NCBI GenBank assembly: GCA_023375785.1 | Contig: SZWC01000038.1 | Location: 29,582 to 93,581 of the forward strand | Direction of reading: 5' to 3' | Length of the DNA: 64,000 nucleotides | Origin: Penium margaritaceum | Lineage: Eukaryota > Streptophyta > Zygnematophyceae > Desmidiales > Peniaceae | Part shown: positions 35,845 to 49,947 of the stretch, one piece after another | Position numbering within the stretch: position 1 is the first letter of the stretch | Layout of the letters: each line of letters starts with the position of its first letter | The notes under the pieces: generated by a model | Databases searched by the model: none | Told to the model about the DNA's origin: nothing | What the model saw: only the letters and a program-made list of their open reading frames with translations | Made by a program: the position numbers and the translations under genes

Positions 35845-38800
35845 TCCACTATGTGTGGTCAACATTGAAACTCATAAAACGAGTCACAAATGGTCAGAGG
35901 GAGAGACAATTGTTTGGGAACCCTATCTATTGACTAAAAAGGACAAAGAACTTCAATACGTAGTGGCACGGTGTGGCTACTATGCACACGAAACAACCAA
36001 ACTAGGCATATGTCACTGACCATGACCGGATAATTTCAATATGGGTGGTAAACGTTCACCAACCATAACACGAGTCACAAATGGTCAGAGGGGGGAACAA
36101 TGGTTCGGGAATATCAGTTTTCAACTAGCAAGTACAAGGCCCTTCAATCAGTAGTAGCACGGTGTGGCTACCATGCACAGTGACCACCAAATTAGGCATA
36201 TGTACTGCCTTTGGCCAAAGAAATCCGCTGTGTGTGGTCAACGTTGACAACTCGTACTACGAGTCACAAATGTTCAGAGGGGGAAACAAAGGTTTGGGAA
36301 CACCAATTATCAAATAGCAAGCACAAGGAGCTTCAATACGTTGTGGCACAGTATGGATACCATGCACGATGACCAACCAAATAGGCATATGTCACTGACC
36401 ATGACCAAATAATGGCACTAAGTGTGATAAACCTTGACAACTCATAACACGAATCACAAATGGTCAGGGTGGAATATAATGGTTTGTGAATACTAGCCAT
36501 CGACTAGCAAGTACAAATACCTTCAATATGTAGTGGCACAAAGTGGCTACAATGCACAGTGACCAACCAAAGTATGCATATGTGACTGACCTTAGATACG
36601 TAATGACACGGCGTGGTAACCATGTACAGTAACAAACCAAAGTAGGAATGTGTCACAAACCATGACCAAACGGATTTCAAAGTGTGTGGTCAACGTTGAA
36701 AACTCATAACACGCGTCACAGCTAGTCAGTGGGGGAAACCATGGGTTGGGAACAATAGTTATCAACTAGCAAGTAGAACAATTTTCAACAAGTAGTGGCA
36801 CGNTGTGGCTAGCGTGCACAGTGACCAACCAAAGGTTGCATATGTCACTGACTATGACCGAAGAAGTCCATTATGTGTGCTCAACATTGACAACTCATAA
36901 CACGAGTCACAAATGATCATATTGAGAGACAATGGTTTGGGAACCCTATGTATCGACTAGAAAGGACAGAGAACTTCAATACGTAGTGGCACTGTGTGGC
37001 TAATATGCACACCAAACAACCAAACTATGCATATGTCACTGACCATGACCAGGGAATTTCAACATGGGTGGTCAACGTTGACCAACCATAAAACAAGACA
37101 AAAACGGTCAGGAGAGGAAACAATGCTATGGGAATATCAGTTCTCAACTAGCAAGTACAACAAACTTCAGTCAGCAGTAGCACGGCGTGGCAACCATGCA
37201 CAATGACCGACCAAAGTAGGCATATGTATTGCCTTTGAGCAAAGAAACCCGCTGTGTGTGGTCAACATTGACAACTCATAATACGAGTCACAAATGTTTA
37301 GAGGGGGAAACAATGGTTTGGGAACACCAAGTATCAAACAGCAAGCACAAGGCGCTTCAATACGTTGTGGCACGGTGTGGATACCATGCACGATGACCAA
37401 CCAAAGTAGGCATATGTCACTGACCATGACTGAATAATGGCACCAAGTGTGGTAAACCTTTACAACTCATAGCACGAGTCACAAATGGTCAGGGTGGAAT
37501 ATAATGGTTTGTGAATAGTAGTTATCGACATGGAAGTACAAATACCTTCAGTATGTAGTGGCACGATGTGGCTACAATGCATAGCGACCAACCAAAGTAT
37601 GCATATGTCACTGACCATGACCAAAGAATATCACTTCATGTGGTCAACGTTGACAACTCACAACACGAGTCACAGATATTCAGAGGGGCTAAAAACGGTT
37701 TGGGAACACTAGCTATCAACAAGAAAGCACAAAGACCTTTGACACGTAGTGACATGGCGTGGTAACCATGTACAGGGACAAACCAAAGTAGCCATATGTC
37801 ACAAACCATGACCAAACGGATTTTACAGTGTGTGGTCAACGTTGGAAACTCATAACACGAGTCATAAATGGTCAGTGGGGGAAACCATGGATTGGGAACA
37901 CTAGTTATCAACTAGCAAGTCGAAATTTTTTCAACAAGTAGTGGCACGGTGTGGCTAGTGTGCACATTGACGAACCGAAGGATGCGTATGTCACTGACTA
38001 TGACCGAAAAAGTCCACTATGTGTGATCAACATTGACAACTCATAACACGTGTCACAAATGGTCAGAGGGAGAGACAATGGTTTGGGTACCCTATGTATC
38101 GACTAGAAAGGACAAAGAACTTCAATACGTAGTGGCACGGTGTGGGTAGTATGCACACCAAACAACCAAACTAGGCATATGTCACTGACCATGACCAGAG
38201 AACTTCAATATGGGTGCTCAACATTGACCAACCATAACACGTGTCACAAACAGTCAAAGGAGGAAACAATGATATGCGAATATCAGTTCCCAACAAGCAA
38301 GTAAAACGACCTTTAGTCAGTAGTAGCACGGCGTGGCAACCATGCACAATGACCGACCAGAGTACGCATATGTACTGCCTTTGAGCAAAGAAACCCGCCG
38401 TGTATGGTCAACATTGACAACTCATAATACGAGTCACAAATGGTCAACAGGGGAAACAATGGTTTGGGAACGCCAAGTATCAAATAGCAAGCACAAGGAC
38501 CTTCAATACGTTGTGGCACGGTGTGGATACCATGCACGATGACCAACCAAAGTAGGCATATGTCACTAACCATGACCAAATGATGGCGCTAAGTGTGACA
38601 AACCTTGACAACTCATAACACGAGTCACAAATGGTCAGGGTGGAATATAATGGTTTGTGAATACTAGTTATCGACTAGCAAGTACAAATACGTTAAAAAA
38701 GTAGTGGCACAGTGTGGCTACAATGCACAATGACCACCCAAAGTATGCATATGTGACTGACCATGAACAAAGAGTTTCACTTCATGTTGTCAACGTTTAC

Positions 38801-39949
38801 AACTCACAACACGGGTCACAGGTAGTCAGAGGGGGCTAACAATGGTTTGGGAACACTAGCTGTCAACAAGAAAGCACAAAGACCTTCGATACGTAATGAC
38901 ACAACGTGGTAACCATGCACAGTAACAAAACAAAGTAGGCATGTGTCACAAACCATGACCAAACGGATTTCACAGTGTGTGGTCAACGTTGAAAACTCAT
39001 AACACGAGTCACAGCTGGTCAGTCTGGCAAACCATGGGTTGGGAACACTAGTTCTCAACTAGCAAATAGAAAGATATTCAACATGTAGTGGCACGGTGTG
39101 GCTAGCGTGCACAATGAGCAACCAAAGGATGCATATGACACTGACTATGACCGAAAAAGTCCACTATGTGTGGTCAACATTGAAAACTCATAACACGAGT
39201 CACAAATGGTCAGAGGGAGAGACAATGGTTTGATAACCCTATGTATCGACTTGAAAGGCCAAGGAACTTCAATAAGTAGTGGCACGGTGTCGCTAGTATG
39301 CACACCAAACAACCAAACTAGGCATATGTCACTCACCAAGACGAGAGAATTTCAATATGGGTGGTCAACGTTGACCAACCATAACACGAGTAAAAAATGG
39401 TTAGCGGAGGAAACAATGCTATGGGAATATCATTTCTCAATTATCAAGTACAACGACCGTTAGTCAGTAGTAGCATGGTGTCGATACCATTCACAATGAC
39501 CGACCAAAGTAGGCATATGTACTGTCTTTGACCAAAGAAACCCGCTGTGTGTGGTCAACATTGACAACTCATAATACGAGTCACAAATGGTCAGAGGGGG
39601 AAACAATGGTTTGGGAACACCAAGTAACCAATAGCAAGCACAAGGAGCTTCAATACGTTGTGGCACGGTGTGGATACCATGTACGATGACCAACCAAAGT
39701 AGGCATATGTCTTTGACCATGACCAAATAATGGCACTAAGTGTGGTAAACCTTGACAACTCATAACACGAGTCACAAATGGTCAGTGTGGAATATAATGG
39801 TTTGTGAATACTAGTTATCGACTAGCAAGTACAAATACCTTCAATATGTAGTGGCACAGTGTGGCTACAATGCACAGTGACCAACCAAAGTATGCATATG
39901 TGACTGACCATGAACAAAGAATTTCACTTCATGTGGTCAACGTTGAAAA

Positions 39950-40522
39950 CTCATAATACGAGTCGCAAATGGTCAGAGGGAGAGACAATGGTTTGGGTAC
40001 CCTATATATCGACTAGAAAGGACAAAGAACTTCAATACGTAGTGGCACGGTGTGGCTAATATGAACACCAAACAACCGAACTAGGCATATGTCACTGACT
40101 ATGACCGAAAAAGTCCACTATGTGTAGTCAATATTGACAACTCATAATACGAGTCGCAAATGGTCAGAGGGAGAGACAATGGTTTGGGTACCCTATATAT
40201 CGACTAGAAAGGACAAAGAACTTCAATACGTAGTGGCACGGTGTGGCTAATATGAACACCAAACAACCGAACTAGGCATATGTCACTGACTATGACCGAA
40301 AAAGTCCACTATGTGTAGTCAATATTGACAACTCATAATACGAGTCGCAAATGGTCAGAGGGAGAGACAATGGTTTGGGTACCCTATATATCGACTAGAA
40401 AGGACAAAGAACTTCAATACGTAGTGGCACGGTGTGGCTAATATGAACACCAAACAACCGAACTAGGCATATGTCACTGACTATGACCGAAAAAGTCCAC
40501 TATGTGTAGTCAATATTGACAA
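39950..40522 (+). repeat. Perfect 191-bp tandem triplication of an E/F-type monomer
   Basis: Three copies starting at 39950, 40141 and 40332 look identical base for base. Each combines the end of E (GGGTACCCTATATATCG), F-like AATATGAACACCAAAC and E-like GACTATGACCGAAAAAG. Elsewhere neighbouring monomers are of different types and differ strongly. This is therefore a very recent single-monomer amplification, or an assembly artefact. Confidence 0.85.
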
Positions 40523-41452
40523 CTCATAATACGAGTCACAAATGGTCACAGGGGGAAACAATGGTTTGGGAACACCAAGTATCAAGAAGCAAGAACAAGG
40601 AGCTTCAATACGTTGTGGCAAGGTGTGGATTCCATGCACGATGACCAACCAAAGTAGGCATATGTCACTGACCATGACCAAATAATGGCACTAACTGTGA
40701 TAAACCTTGACAACTCATAACACGAGTCACAGATGGTCAGGGTGGAATATTATAGTTTGTGAATAATAGTTATCAACTAGCAAGTACAAATACCTTCAAT
40801 ATGTAGTGGCATAGTGTGGCTACAATGCACAGTGACCAACCAAAGTATGCATATATCACTGACCATGAACAGAGAATTTCACTTCATGTGGTCATTGTTG
40901 ACAACTCACAACACGAGTCATAGATATTCAGAGGGGGTAACAATGGTTTGGGAACACTAGTTATCACCTAGCAAGTACAAAGATTTTCAACACGTAGTGG
41001 CACGGTGTGGATAGCATTCACACTGATCAACCAAAGGATGCATATGTCCTTGACTATGACCGAAGAAGTCCAATATGTGTGGTCAACATTGAAAACTCAT
41101 AACAAAAGTCACAAATGGTCAGAGGGAGAGACAATGGTTTGGGAACCCTATGTATGGACTAAAAAGGACAAAGAACTTCAATGCGTAGTGGCACGGTGTG
41201 GCTAATATGCACACCAAACCACCAAAGTAGGCATATGTCACTGACCAGGACCAGATACTTTCAATATGGGTGGTCAACTTTGACCAACCATAGCACGAGT
41301 CAAAAACGGTTAGGGGAGGAAACAATTATATGGGAATATCAGATATCAACTAGCAATTACAACAACCTTCATTCAGTAGTAGCACAGTGTGGATACCATG
41401 CACAATGTCCGACCAAAGTAGGCAAATGTACTACCTTTGACCAAAGAAATCT

Positions 41453-43606
41453 GCTGTGTGTGGTCAACATTGACAACTCATAGTACGAGTCACAAATGGT
41501 CAGAGGGAGAAACAATGGTTTGGGAACGCCAAGTATCAAATAGCAAGCACAAGGAGCTTCAATACGTTGTGGCACGGTGTGAATCCCATGCACCATGACC
41601 AACCAAAGTAGGCATATGTCACTGACCATGACCAAATAATGGCACTAAGTGTGGTAAACCTTGACAACTCATAACACGAGTCACAAATGGTCAGTGTGGA
41701 ATATAATGGTTTGTGAATACTAGTTATCGACTAGCAAGTACAAATACCTTCAATATGTAGTGGCACAGTGTGGCTACAATGCACAGTGACCAACCAAAGT
41801 ATGCATATGTGACTGACCATGAACAAAGAATTTCACTTCATGTGGTCAACATTTACAACTCTAAACACGGGTCACAGATAGTCAGAGGGGGCTAACAATG
41901 GTTTGGGAACACTAGCTGTCAACAAGAAAGCACAAAGACCTTCGATACGTAATGACACGGCGTGGTAACCATGTACACTATCAAACCAAAGTGGGCATGT
42001 GTCACAAACCATGACCAAACGGATTTCACAGTGTGTAGTCAACGTTGAAAACTCATAGACGAGTCACAACTGGTCAGTCGGGGAAACCATGGGTTGGGAA
42101 CACTAGTTATCAACTAGCAAGTACAATGATTTTCAACAAGTAGTTGCACGGTGTGGCTAGCGTGCACAGTGACCAACCAAAGGATGCATATGTCACTGAC
42201 TATGACGGAAGAAGCCCACTATGTGTGGTCAACATTGACAACTCATAACACGAGTCCCAAATTGTCAGAGGGAGAGTCAATGGTTTGGTAATCCTATTTA
42301 TCAACTAGAAAGGACAAGGAACTTCAATACGTAGTGGCACGGTGTGGCTAATATGAACACCAAACAACCGAACTAGGCATATGTCACTGACCATGATCAG
42401 GGAATTTCAATATGGGTGGTCAACGTTGACCAACCATAACACGTGTCAAAAACAGTCAGGGGAGGAAACAATGCTATGGGAATATCAGCTCTCAACTAGC
42501 AAGTACAACGACCTTCAGTCAGTAGTAGCACGGCATGGCAACCATGCACAATGACCGACCAGAGTAGGCATATGTACTGCCTTTGAGCAAAGAAACCCGC
42601 TGTGTGTGGTCAACATTGACAACTCATAATACGAGTCACAAATGGTCACAGGGGGAAACAATGGTTTGGGAACACCAAGTAACCAATAGCAAGCACAAGG
42701 AGCTTCAATACGTTGTGGCACGGTGTGGATACCATGTACGATGACCAACCAAAGTAGGCATATGTCACTGACCATGACCAAAGAATTTCACTTCATGTGG
42801 TCAACATTGACAACTCATAGTACGAGTCACAAATGGTCAGAGGGGGAAACAATGGTTTGGGAACACCAAGTAACCAATAGCAAGCACAAGGAGCTTCAAT
42901 ACGTTGTGGCACGGTGTGGATACCATGTACGATGACCAACCAAAGTAGGCATATGTCATTGACCATGACCAAATAATGGCACTAAGTGTGGTAAACCTTG
43001 ACAACTCATAACACGAGTCACAAATGGTCAGGGTGGAAGATAATGGTTTGTGAATACTAGTTATCGACTAGCAAGTACAATTACCTTCAATATGTAGTGG
43101 CACAGTGTGGCTACAATGCACAGTGACCAACCAAAGGATGCATATGTCACTGACTATGACCACAGACTTTCAAAATGGGTGGTTAACAATGACCGACCAT
43201 AGCACGAGTCAAAAAACGGGTAGGGGAGGAAACAATGCTATGGGAATATCAGCTCTCAACTAGCAAGTACAACGACCTTCAGTCAGTAGTAGCACGGCGT
43301 GGCAACCATGCACAATGACCGACCAGAGTAGGCATATGTACTGCCTTTGAGCAAAGAAACCCGCTGTGTGTGGTCAACATTGACAACTCATAGTACGAGT
43401 CACAAATGGTCAGAGGGAGAAACAATGGTTTGGGAACGCCAAGTATCAAATAGCAAGCACAAGGAGCTTCAATACGTTGTGGCACGGTGTGAATCCCATG
43501 CACCATGACCAACCAAAGTAGGCATATGTCACTGACCATGACCAAATAATGGCACTAAGTGTGGTAAACCTTGACAACTCATAACACGAGTCACAAATGG
43601 TCAGGG
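41453..43606 (+). repeat. 242-bp exact duplicate at 1910-bp spacing
   Basis: Bases 41453-41694 (A into B) match 43363-43604 by eye, including private variants CATAGTACGAG, GGAACGCCAAG and GTGAATCCCATGCACC. In between, an A-end/B-start string with AAGTAACCAATAGC occurs twice about 190 bp apart (near 42681 and 42872) and also near 39625. The stretch looks recently rearranged. Confidence 0.75.
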
Positions 43607-46600
43607 TGGAAGGTAATGGTTTGTGAATACTAGTTATCCGCTAGCAAGTACAATAACCTTCAATATATAGTGGCACAGTGTGGCTACAATGCACAGTGAC
43701 CAACCAAAGCATGCATGTATCACTGACCATGGACAAAACATTTCACTTCATGTGGTCAACATTTTCAACTCAGACCACGGGTCACAGATAGTGAGAGGGG
43801 ACTAACAATGAATTGAGAACACTAGCTGTCAACAAGAAAGCACAAAGACATTCAATACGTAATGACACGGCGCAGTAACCATGTACAGTGACAGACCAAA
43901 ATATGCATGTGTCACAAACCATGACCAAACGGATTTCATAGTGCGTGGTCAACATTCAAAACTCATAACACGAGTCACAACTGGTCAGTTGGGGGAAACA
44001 ATGGGTTTGGAACACTAGTTATCAAATAGCAAGTAAAAAGTAGTGGCACGGTGTGGCTAGCATGCACAGTGACCAACCAAATGATGCATATATCACTGAC
44101 TATGACCGAAGAAGTCCACTATGTGTGGTCAACATTGACAACTCATAACACGAGTCACAAATAGTCAGAGGGAGAGACAATGGTTTGGGAACCCTATGTA
44201 TCGACTATAAAGGACAAGGAACTTCAATACGTAGTGGCACGGTGTGGATAATGTGCACACCAAACAACCAAACTAGGCATATGTCACTGACCATGACGAC
44301 AGAATATCAATATGGGTGGTCAACGTTGACCAACCATAACACGAGTCAAAAACGGTCATGGGAGGAAACAATGCTATGTGAATATCAGTTATCAACTAGC
44401 AAGTACAACGACCTTCAGTCAGTAGTAGCACGGCGTGGCAACCATGCACAATGACCGACAAGAGTAGGCGTATGTACTGCCTTTGAGCAAAGAAATCTGC
44501 TGTGTGTGGTCAACATTGACAACTCATACTACAAGTCACAAATGGTCAGAGGGGGAAACAATGGTTTGGGAACACCAAGTATCAAAAAGCAAGCACAAGG
44601 AGCTTCAATACGTTGTGGCTCTGTGTGGATACCATGCACGATGACCAACCAAAGTAGGCATATGTCACTAGCCATGACCAAATAATGGCACTAAGTGTGG
44701 TAAACCTTGACAAATCATAACACGAGTCAAAAATGGTCAGGTTGGAATATAATGGTCTGTGAACACTAGTTATCGACTAGCAAGTGCAAATACCTTCAAT
44801 ATGTAGTGGCACAGTGTGGCTACAATGCACAGTGACCAACCAAAGAATGCATATGTCACTGATCATGACCAAAGAATTTCACTTCATGTGGTCAACATTT
44901 ACAACTCACAACACGGGTTGCAGATAGTCAGAGGGGGCTAGCAATGGTTTGGGAACACTATTTGTCAACAAGAAAGCACAAAGACCTTTGATACGCCATT
45001 ACACGGCGTGGTAACCATGTACAGTGACAAACCAAAGTAGGCATGTGTCCCAAACCATGACCAAATGGATTTCACTGTGTGTGGTCAACGTTGAAAACTC
45101 ATAACACGAGTCACAAATGGTCAGTGGGGGAAACCATGGGTAGGGAACACTAGTTTTCAACTAGCAAATTGAAATATTTTTAACAAGTAGTGGCACAGTG
45201 TGGCTACCGTGCACAGTGACCAACCAAAAGATGCATATGTCACTGACTATGATTGAAGAAGTCCACAGTGTGTGGTCAACATTGACAACTCATAACACTA
45301 GTCACAAATCGTCAAAGGGAGAGACAATGGTTTGAGCACCCTATGTATCAACTAGAAAGGACAAAGAACTTCACTACGTAGTGGCACGGTGTGGCTAATA
45401 TGCACACCAAACAAGCAAACTAGGCATATGTCACTGACTATGACCAGAGACTTTCAAAATGGGTGGTTAACAATGACCGACCATAGCACGAGTCAAAAAA
45501 CGGTTAGGGGAGGAAACAATGCTATGGGAATATCAGTTATCAACTAGCAAGTACAACGACCTTCAGTCAGTAGTAGCACGGTGTTTATACCATGCACAAT
45601 GACCGACCAAAGTAGGCATATGTACTGCCTTTGACCAAAGAAACCAGTTGTGTGTGGTCAACATTGACAACTCAGAATATGAGTCACAAATGGTCAGAGG
45701 GGGAAACAATGGGTTGGGAACACCAAGTATCAAACAGGAAGCACAAGGAGCTTCAATACGTTGTGGCACGGTGTGGATATCATCCACGATGACCAATCAA
45801 AGTAAGCATATGTCTTTGACCATGATCAAATAACGGCACTAAGTGTGGTAAACCTTGAGAACTCATAACACGAGTCATAAATGGTCAGGGTGGAATATAA
45901 TGGTTTGTGAATACTAGTTATCGACTAGCAAGTACAAATACCTTCAATATGTAGTGGCACAGTGTGGCTACAATGCACAGTGACCAACCAAAGTATGCAT
46001 ATGCCACTGACCATGACCAAAGAATTTCACTTCATGTGGTCAACATTGACAACTCACAACACGGATTGAAGATAGTCAGAGGGGGCTACCAATGGTTTGG
46101 GAACACTATTTGTCAACAAGAAAGCACAAAGGCCTTTGATACGCAATTACACGGCGTGGTAACCATGTACAGTGACAAACCAAAGTAGGCATGTGTCACA
46201 AACCATGACCAAATGGATTTCACTGTATGTGGTCAACGTTGAAAACTCATAACACGAGTCACAAATGGTCAGTGGGGGAAACCATGGGTAGGGAATACTA
46301 GTTATCAACTATCAAGTTGAAATATTTCCAACAAGTAGTGGCACAGTGTGGCTACTGTGCACAGTGACCAACCAAAAGATGCATATGTCACTGACTATGA
46401 TCGAAGAAGTCCACAGTATGTGGTCAACATAGACAACTCATAACACTAGTCACAAATGGTCAGAGGGAGAGACAATGGTTTGGGAACCCTATGTATTGAC
46501 TAGAAAGGACAACGAACTTCACTACGTAGTGGCACGGTGTGGCTAATATGCACACCAAACAATCAAACTAGGCATATGTCATTGACCATGACCAGAGACT

Positions 46601-48912
46601 TTCAATATGGGTGGTCAACGTTGACCAACCATAGCACGAGTCAAAAACGGTTAGGGGAGGAAACAATGCTATGGGAATATCAGTTATCAACTAGCAAGTA
46701 CAACGACCTTCAGTCAATAGTAGTATGGTGTTTATACCATGCACAATGACTGACCAAAGTAGGCATATGTACTGCCTTTGACCAAAAGAAACCCGCTGTG
46801 TGTGGTCAGCATTGACAACTCATAATACAAGTCACAAATTGTCAGAGGGGGAAACAATGGGTTGGGAACACCAAGTATCAAACAGGAATCACAAGGAGCT
46901 TCAATACGTTGTGGCACAGTGTGGATATCATGCACGATGACTAATCAAAGTAGGCATACGTCTTTGACCATGATCAAATAATGGCACTAAGCGTGGCAAA
47001 CCTTGAGAACTCATAACAAAATTCACAAATGGTCAGGGTGGAATATAATGGTTTGTGTATACTAGTTATCGACTAGCAAGTACAAATACTTTCAATATGT
47101 AGTGGCAGAGTGTGTTTCCAATGCACAGTGACCAACCAAAGAATGCATGTGTGACTGACCATGAGCAAACAATTTCACTTCATGTGGTTAACAGTTACAA
47201 CTCACAACATGGGTCACAGATAGTCAGAGGGGGCTAACAATGGTTTGGGAACACTAGATGTCAACAAGAAAGCACAAAGACCTTCGATACGCAATGACAC
47301 GGCGTGGTAACCATGTACAGTAACAAACCAAAATTGGCATGTGTCACAAACCATGACCAAACGGATTTCATAGTGTGTGGTCAACGTTGAAAACTCATAA
47401 CACGAGTCACAACTGGACAGTGGGGGAAACCATTGGTTGGGAACACTAGTCATCAACTAGCAAGTAGAATTTTTTTTAACAAGTAGTGGCACTGTGTGGC
47501 TAGCATGCACAGTGACCAACCAAAGGATGCATATGTTACCGACTATGACCGAAGAACTCCACTATGTGTGGTCAACATTGACAACTCATAACACGAGTCA
47601 CAATTGGTCAGAGGGAGAGACAATGGTTTGGGAACCCTATGTATCGACTAGAAAGGACAAAGAACTTGAATACGTAGTGGCACGGTTTGGCTAATATGCA
47701 CACCAAACAACCAAACTAGGCATATGTCACTGACCATGACGAGAGAATTTCAATATGGGTGGTCAACGTTGACCAACCATAACACGAGTCAAGAACGGTC
47801 AGGGGAGGAAACAATGATATGGGAATATCAGTTCTCAACTAGCAAGTACAACGACCTTCAGTGAGTAGTAGCACGGTGTGGCTACCATGTACAATGAATG
47901 ACCAAAGTAGGCATATGTACTGCCTTTGACCAAATAAATGTGCTGTGTATCAACATTGACAACTCATAATACGAGAAACAAATGGTCAGAGGGGGAAATA
48001 ATGGTTTGGGAACACCAAGTATCAAAAAGCAAGCACAAGGAGCTTCAATACACTGTGGCACGGTGTGGATACCATGCACGATGACCAACCAAAGTAGGCA
48101 TGTGTCACTGACCATGACCAATAAATGGCACTAAGTGTGGTAATCCTTGACAACGCATAACACGAGTCACAAATGGTCAGGGTGGAAGATAATGGTTTGT
48201 GAATACTAGTTATCGACTAGCAAGTACAATTACCTTCAATATGTAGTGGCACAGTGAGGCTACAATGCACAGTGACCAACCAGAGTATGCATATGTCACT
48301 GACCATGAACAAATGATTTCACTTCATGTGGTCAGCGTTGACAACTCACAACACGGATCACTGATAGTCAGAGGGGTAACAATGGTTTGGGAACACTAGT
48401 TATCAACTAGAACGCACAAAGACATTCAATACGTAGCAACACGGCGTGGTAACCACGTACAGTGACAAACCAAACTAGGCATATGTCACTAACCATGACC
48501 AAAAAATTTCAATAAGGGTGGTCAACGTTCACAACCCATAACATGAGTCACAAATGGTCAGAGGGGGAAAACATGGTTTCAAAACACTATGTATCCTCTA
48601 GCAAGTACAAATCCTTTTCGTATGTATTGGCACGGTGTGGCTACCGTGCACAATGACCTATCCAAGTAGGCATACATCACTGCTCATGACCAAAGACGTT
48701 TAGTGTGTGTGGTCAACGTTCACAACTCATAATACAAGTCAAAAACAAGCAGAGGGAGAAACAATGGGTTAGGAATACTCGGTATCGACTAGCAAGTACA
48801 AAGACCTTCGATAAGTGGTGGCACGGTGTGGCTACCATGCACAATGACCAACCGAAGTATGCTTGTGTCACTGAATATCATAAAAAGGGTTTCACTGTGT
48901 GTAGTCAACTTT

Positions 48913-49947
48913 CCTTCTTACGGCTGGTCAATCGGAACAATGATTGTGAGGGTATTCAAGCTCAAAGTTGCGAAATTTGAAATTCCATCTGTGTCAAATT
49001 TTTATGATTAAACTAACTTTTTTATCATTCATAACTTTGAAAACTTCCCTCAAATCTTACACCCCCTTATTTTATGCCCTTTACCCCTAGGAACCCTTAT
49101 CATGTCGTTTGGACATCATATGAACACCATGTGCGCTGNCAACTAGCAAGCACAAGAAGCTTCAATAAGTTGTGGCACGGTGTGGATACCATGCACGATG
49201 ACCAACCAAAGTAGGTAAATGTCACTGACCATGACCAAGTAATGGCACTAAGTGTGGTAAACTTTGACAACTCATAACACGAGTCACAAATGGTCATGGT
49301 GGAAGATACCGGTTTGTGAATACTAGTTATCGACTAGCAAGTACAAATACCTTCAATTTGTAGTGGCACAGTGTGGCTACAATGTACAGTGACCAACCAA
49401 AGTAGGCAAATGTCACTGACCATGAACAAAGAATTTCACTTCATGTGGTCAATGTTGACAACTCCCAACACGAGTCATAAATATTCATAGGGGGTAACAA
49501 TGGTTTGGGAACACTAGCTATCAACAAGAAAGCACAAAGACCTTCCATGCGTAGTGACACGGCGTGGTAACCANCCCTCAAATCTTACACCCCCTTATTT
49601 TATGCCCTTTACCCCTAGGAACCCTTATCATGTCGTTTGGACATCATATGAACACCATGTGCGCTGGCTTAGTGCTTATAGAGTTAGATTATGGAGCGGT
49701 AGGTCCTGGGTTTGAATCCTCGTATGCGCAATATAGAATAGGCTCGCAACCTGGGGGGGTGTTGTGATACCTCAACTCTACCTTCGAGCCTAAGCTGTGG
49801 GGTGGGGTAGGGGGGGGGGTGTAATAATGCGGTTGCAAATCTGTCCCCCAGGTCGTCCACATAACATCCCTCTAGGGGGGGGGGATGGGTAGGGAGTATT
49901 TGAGTGAAGACACCTATGCGTAACAAATCAACAAAAACCGACTGGTG
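48913..49947 (+). repeat. G-rich tRNA-like cassette insert, copy 5, interrupted by an assembly join
   Basis: The left part runs to the N at 49139. A 434-bp satellite piece (49140-49573) follows, bounded by a second N at 49574. The cassette then restarts with 92 bp already seen (49047-49138 equals 49575-49666) and continues to the G-runs at about 49753-49758 and 49798-49820. The 434-bp piece is identical by eye to 50929-51362. The tRNA-like module is at 49659-49729, with box B at 49709-49719. The biological cassette is probably a single ~500-bp unit. Confidence 0.75.
49140..49573 (+). repeat. Misplaced 434-bp satellite copy between two Ns
   Basis: Flanked by N at 49139 and 49574 and identical by eye to 50929-51362 (end of A, then B, C and the start of D). 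It interrupts the cassette inside its tRNA-like module. No other copy of the cassette shows this, so it is likely an assembly artefact. Confidence 0.82.

Larger units (their letters stand above)
31283..48912 (+). repeat. Satellite array S5: long run of hexamers with local rearrangements
   Basis: The longest uninterrupted array. It is mainly A-F hexamers (for example A at 36172, 37195, 38341, 39488, 44443, 45590, 46737, 47885) and ends A-B-C-G (48453)-H (48645)-I (48835). Departures include an F/A hybrid near 31865, a C/E junction near 33475, an extra palindromic insertion at 35771, a C/D junction near 36593, a perfect 191-bp triple tandem at 39950-40522 and a 242-bp exact duplication 1910 bp apart. 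Neighbouring hexamers often share private variants (GTGTTTATACCATG at 45583 and 46731), which points to recent local homogenisation. One ambiguous base lies at 36803. Confidence 0.9.

Noticed and set aside
36803-36803. Assembly gap at N
   Set aside because: The surrounding sequence reads through as a normal E monomer with CACGGTGTGGC expected. This is one ambiguous base with no repeated flank.
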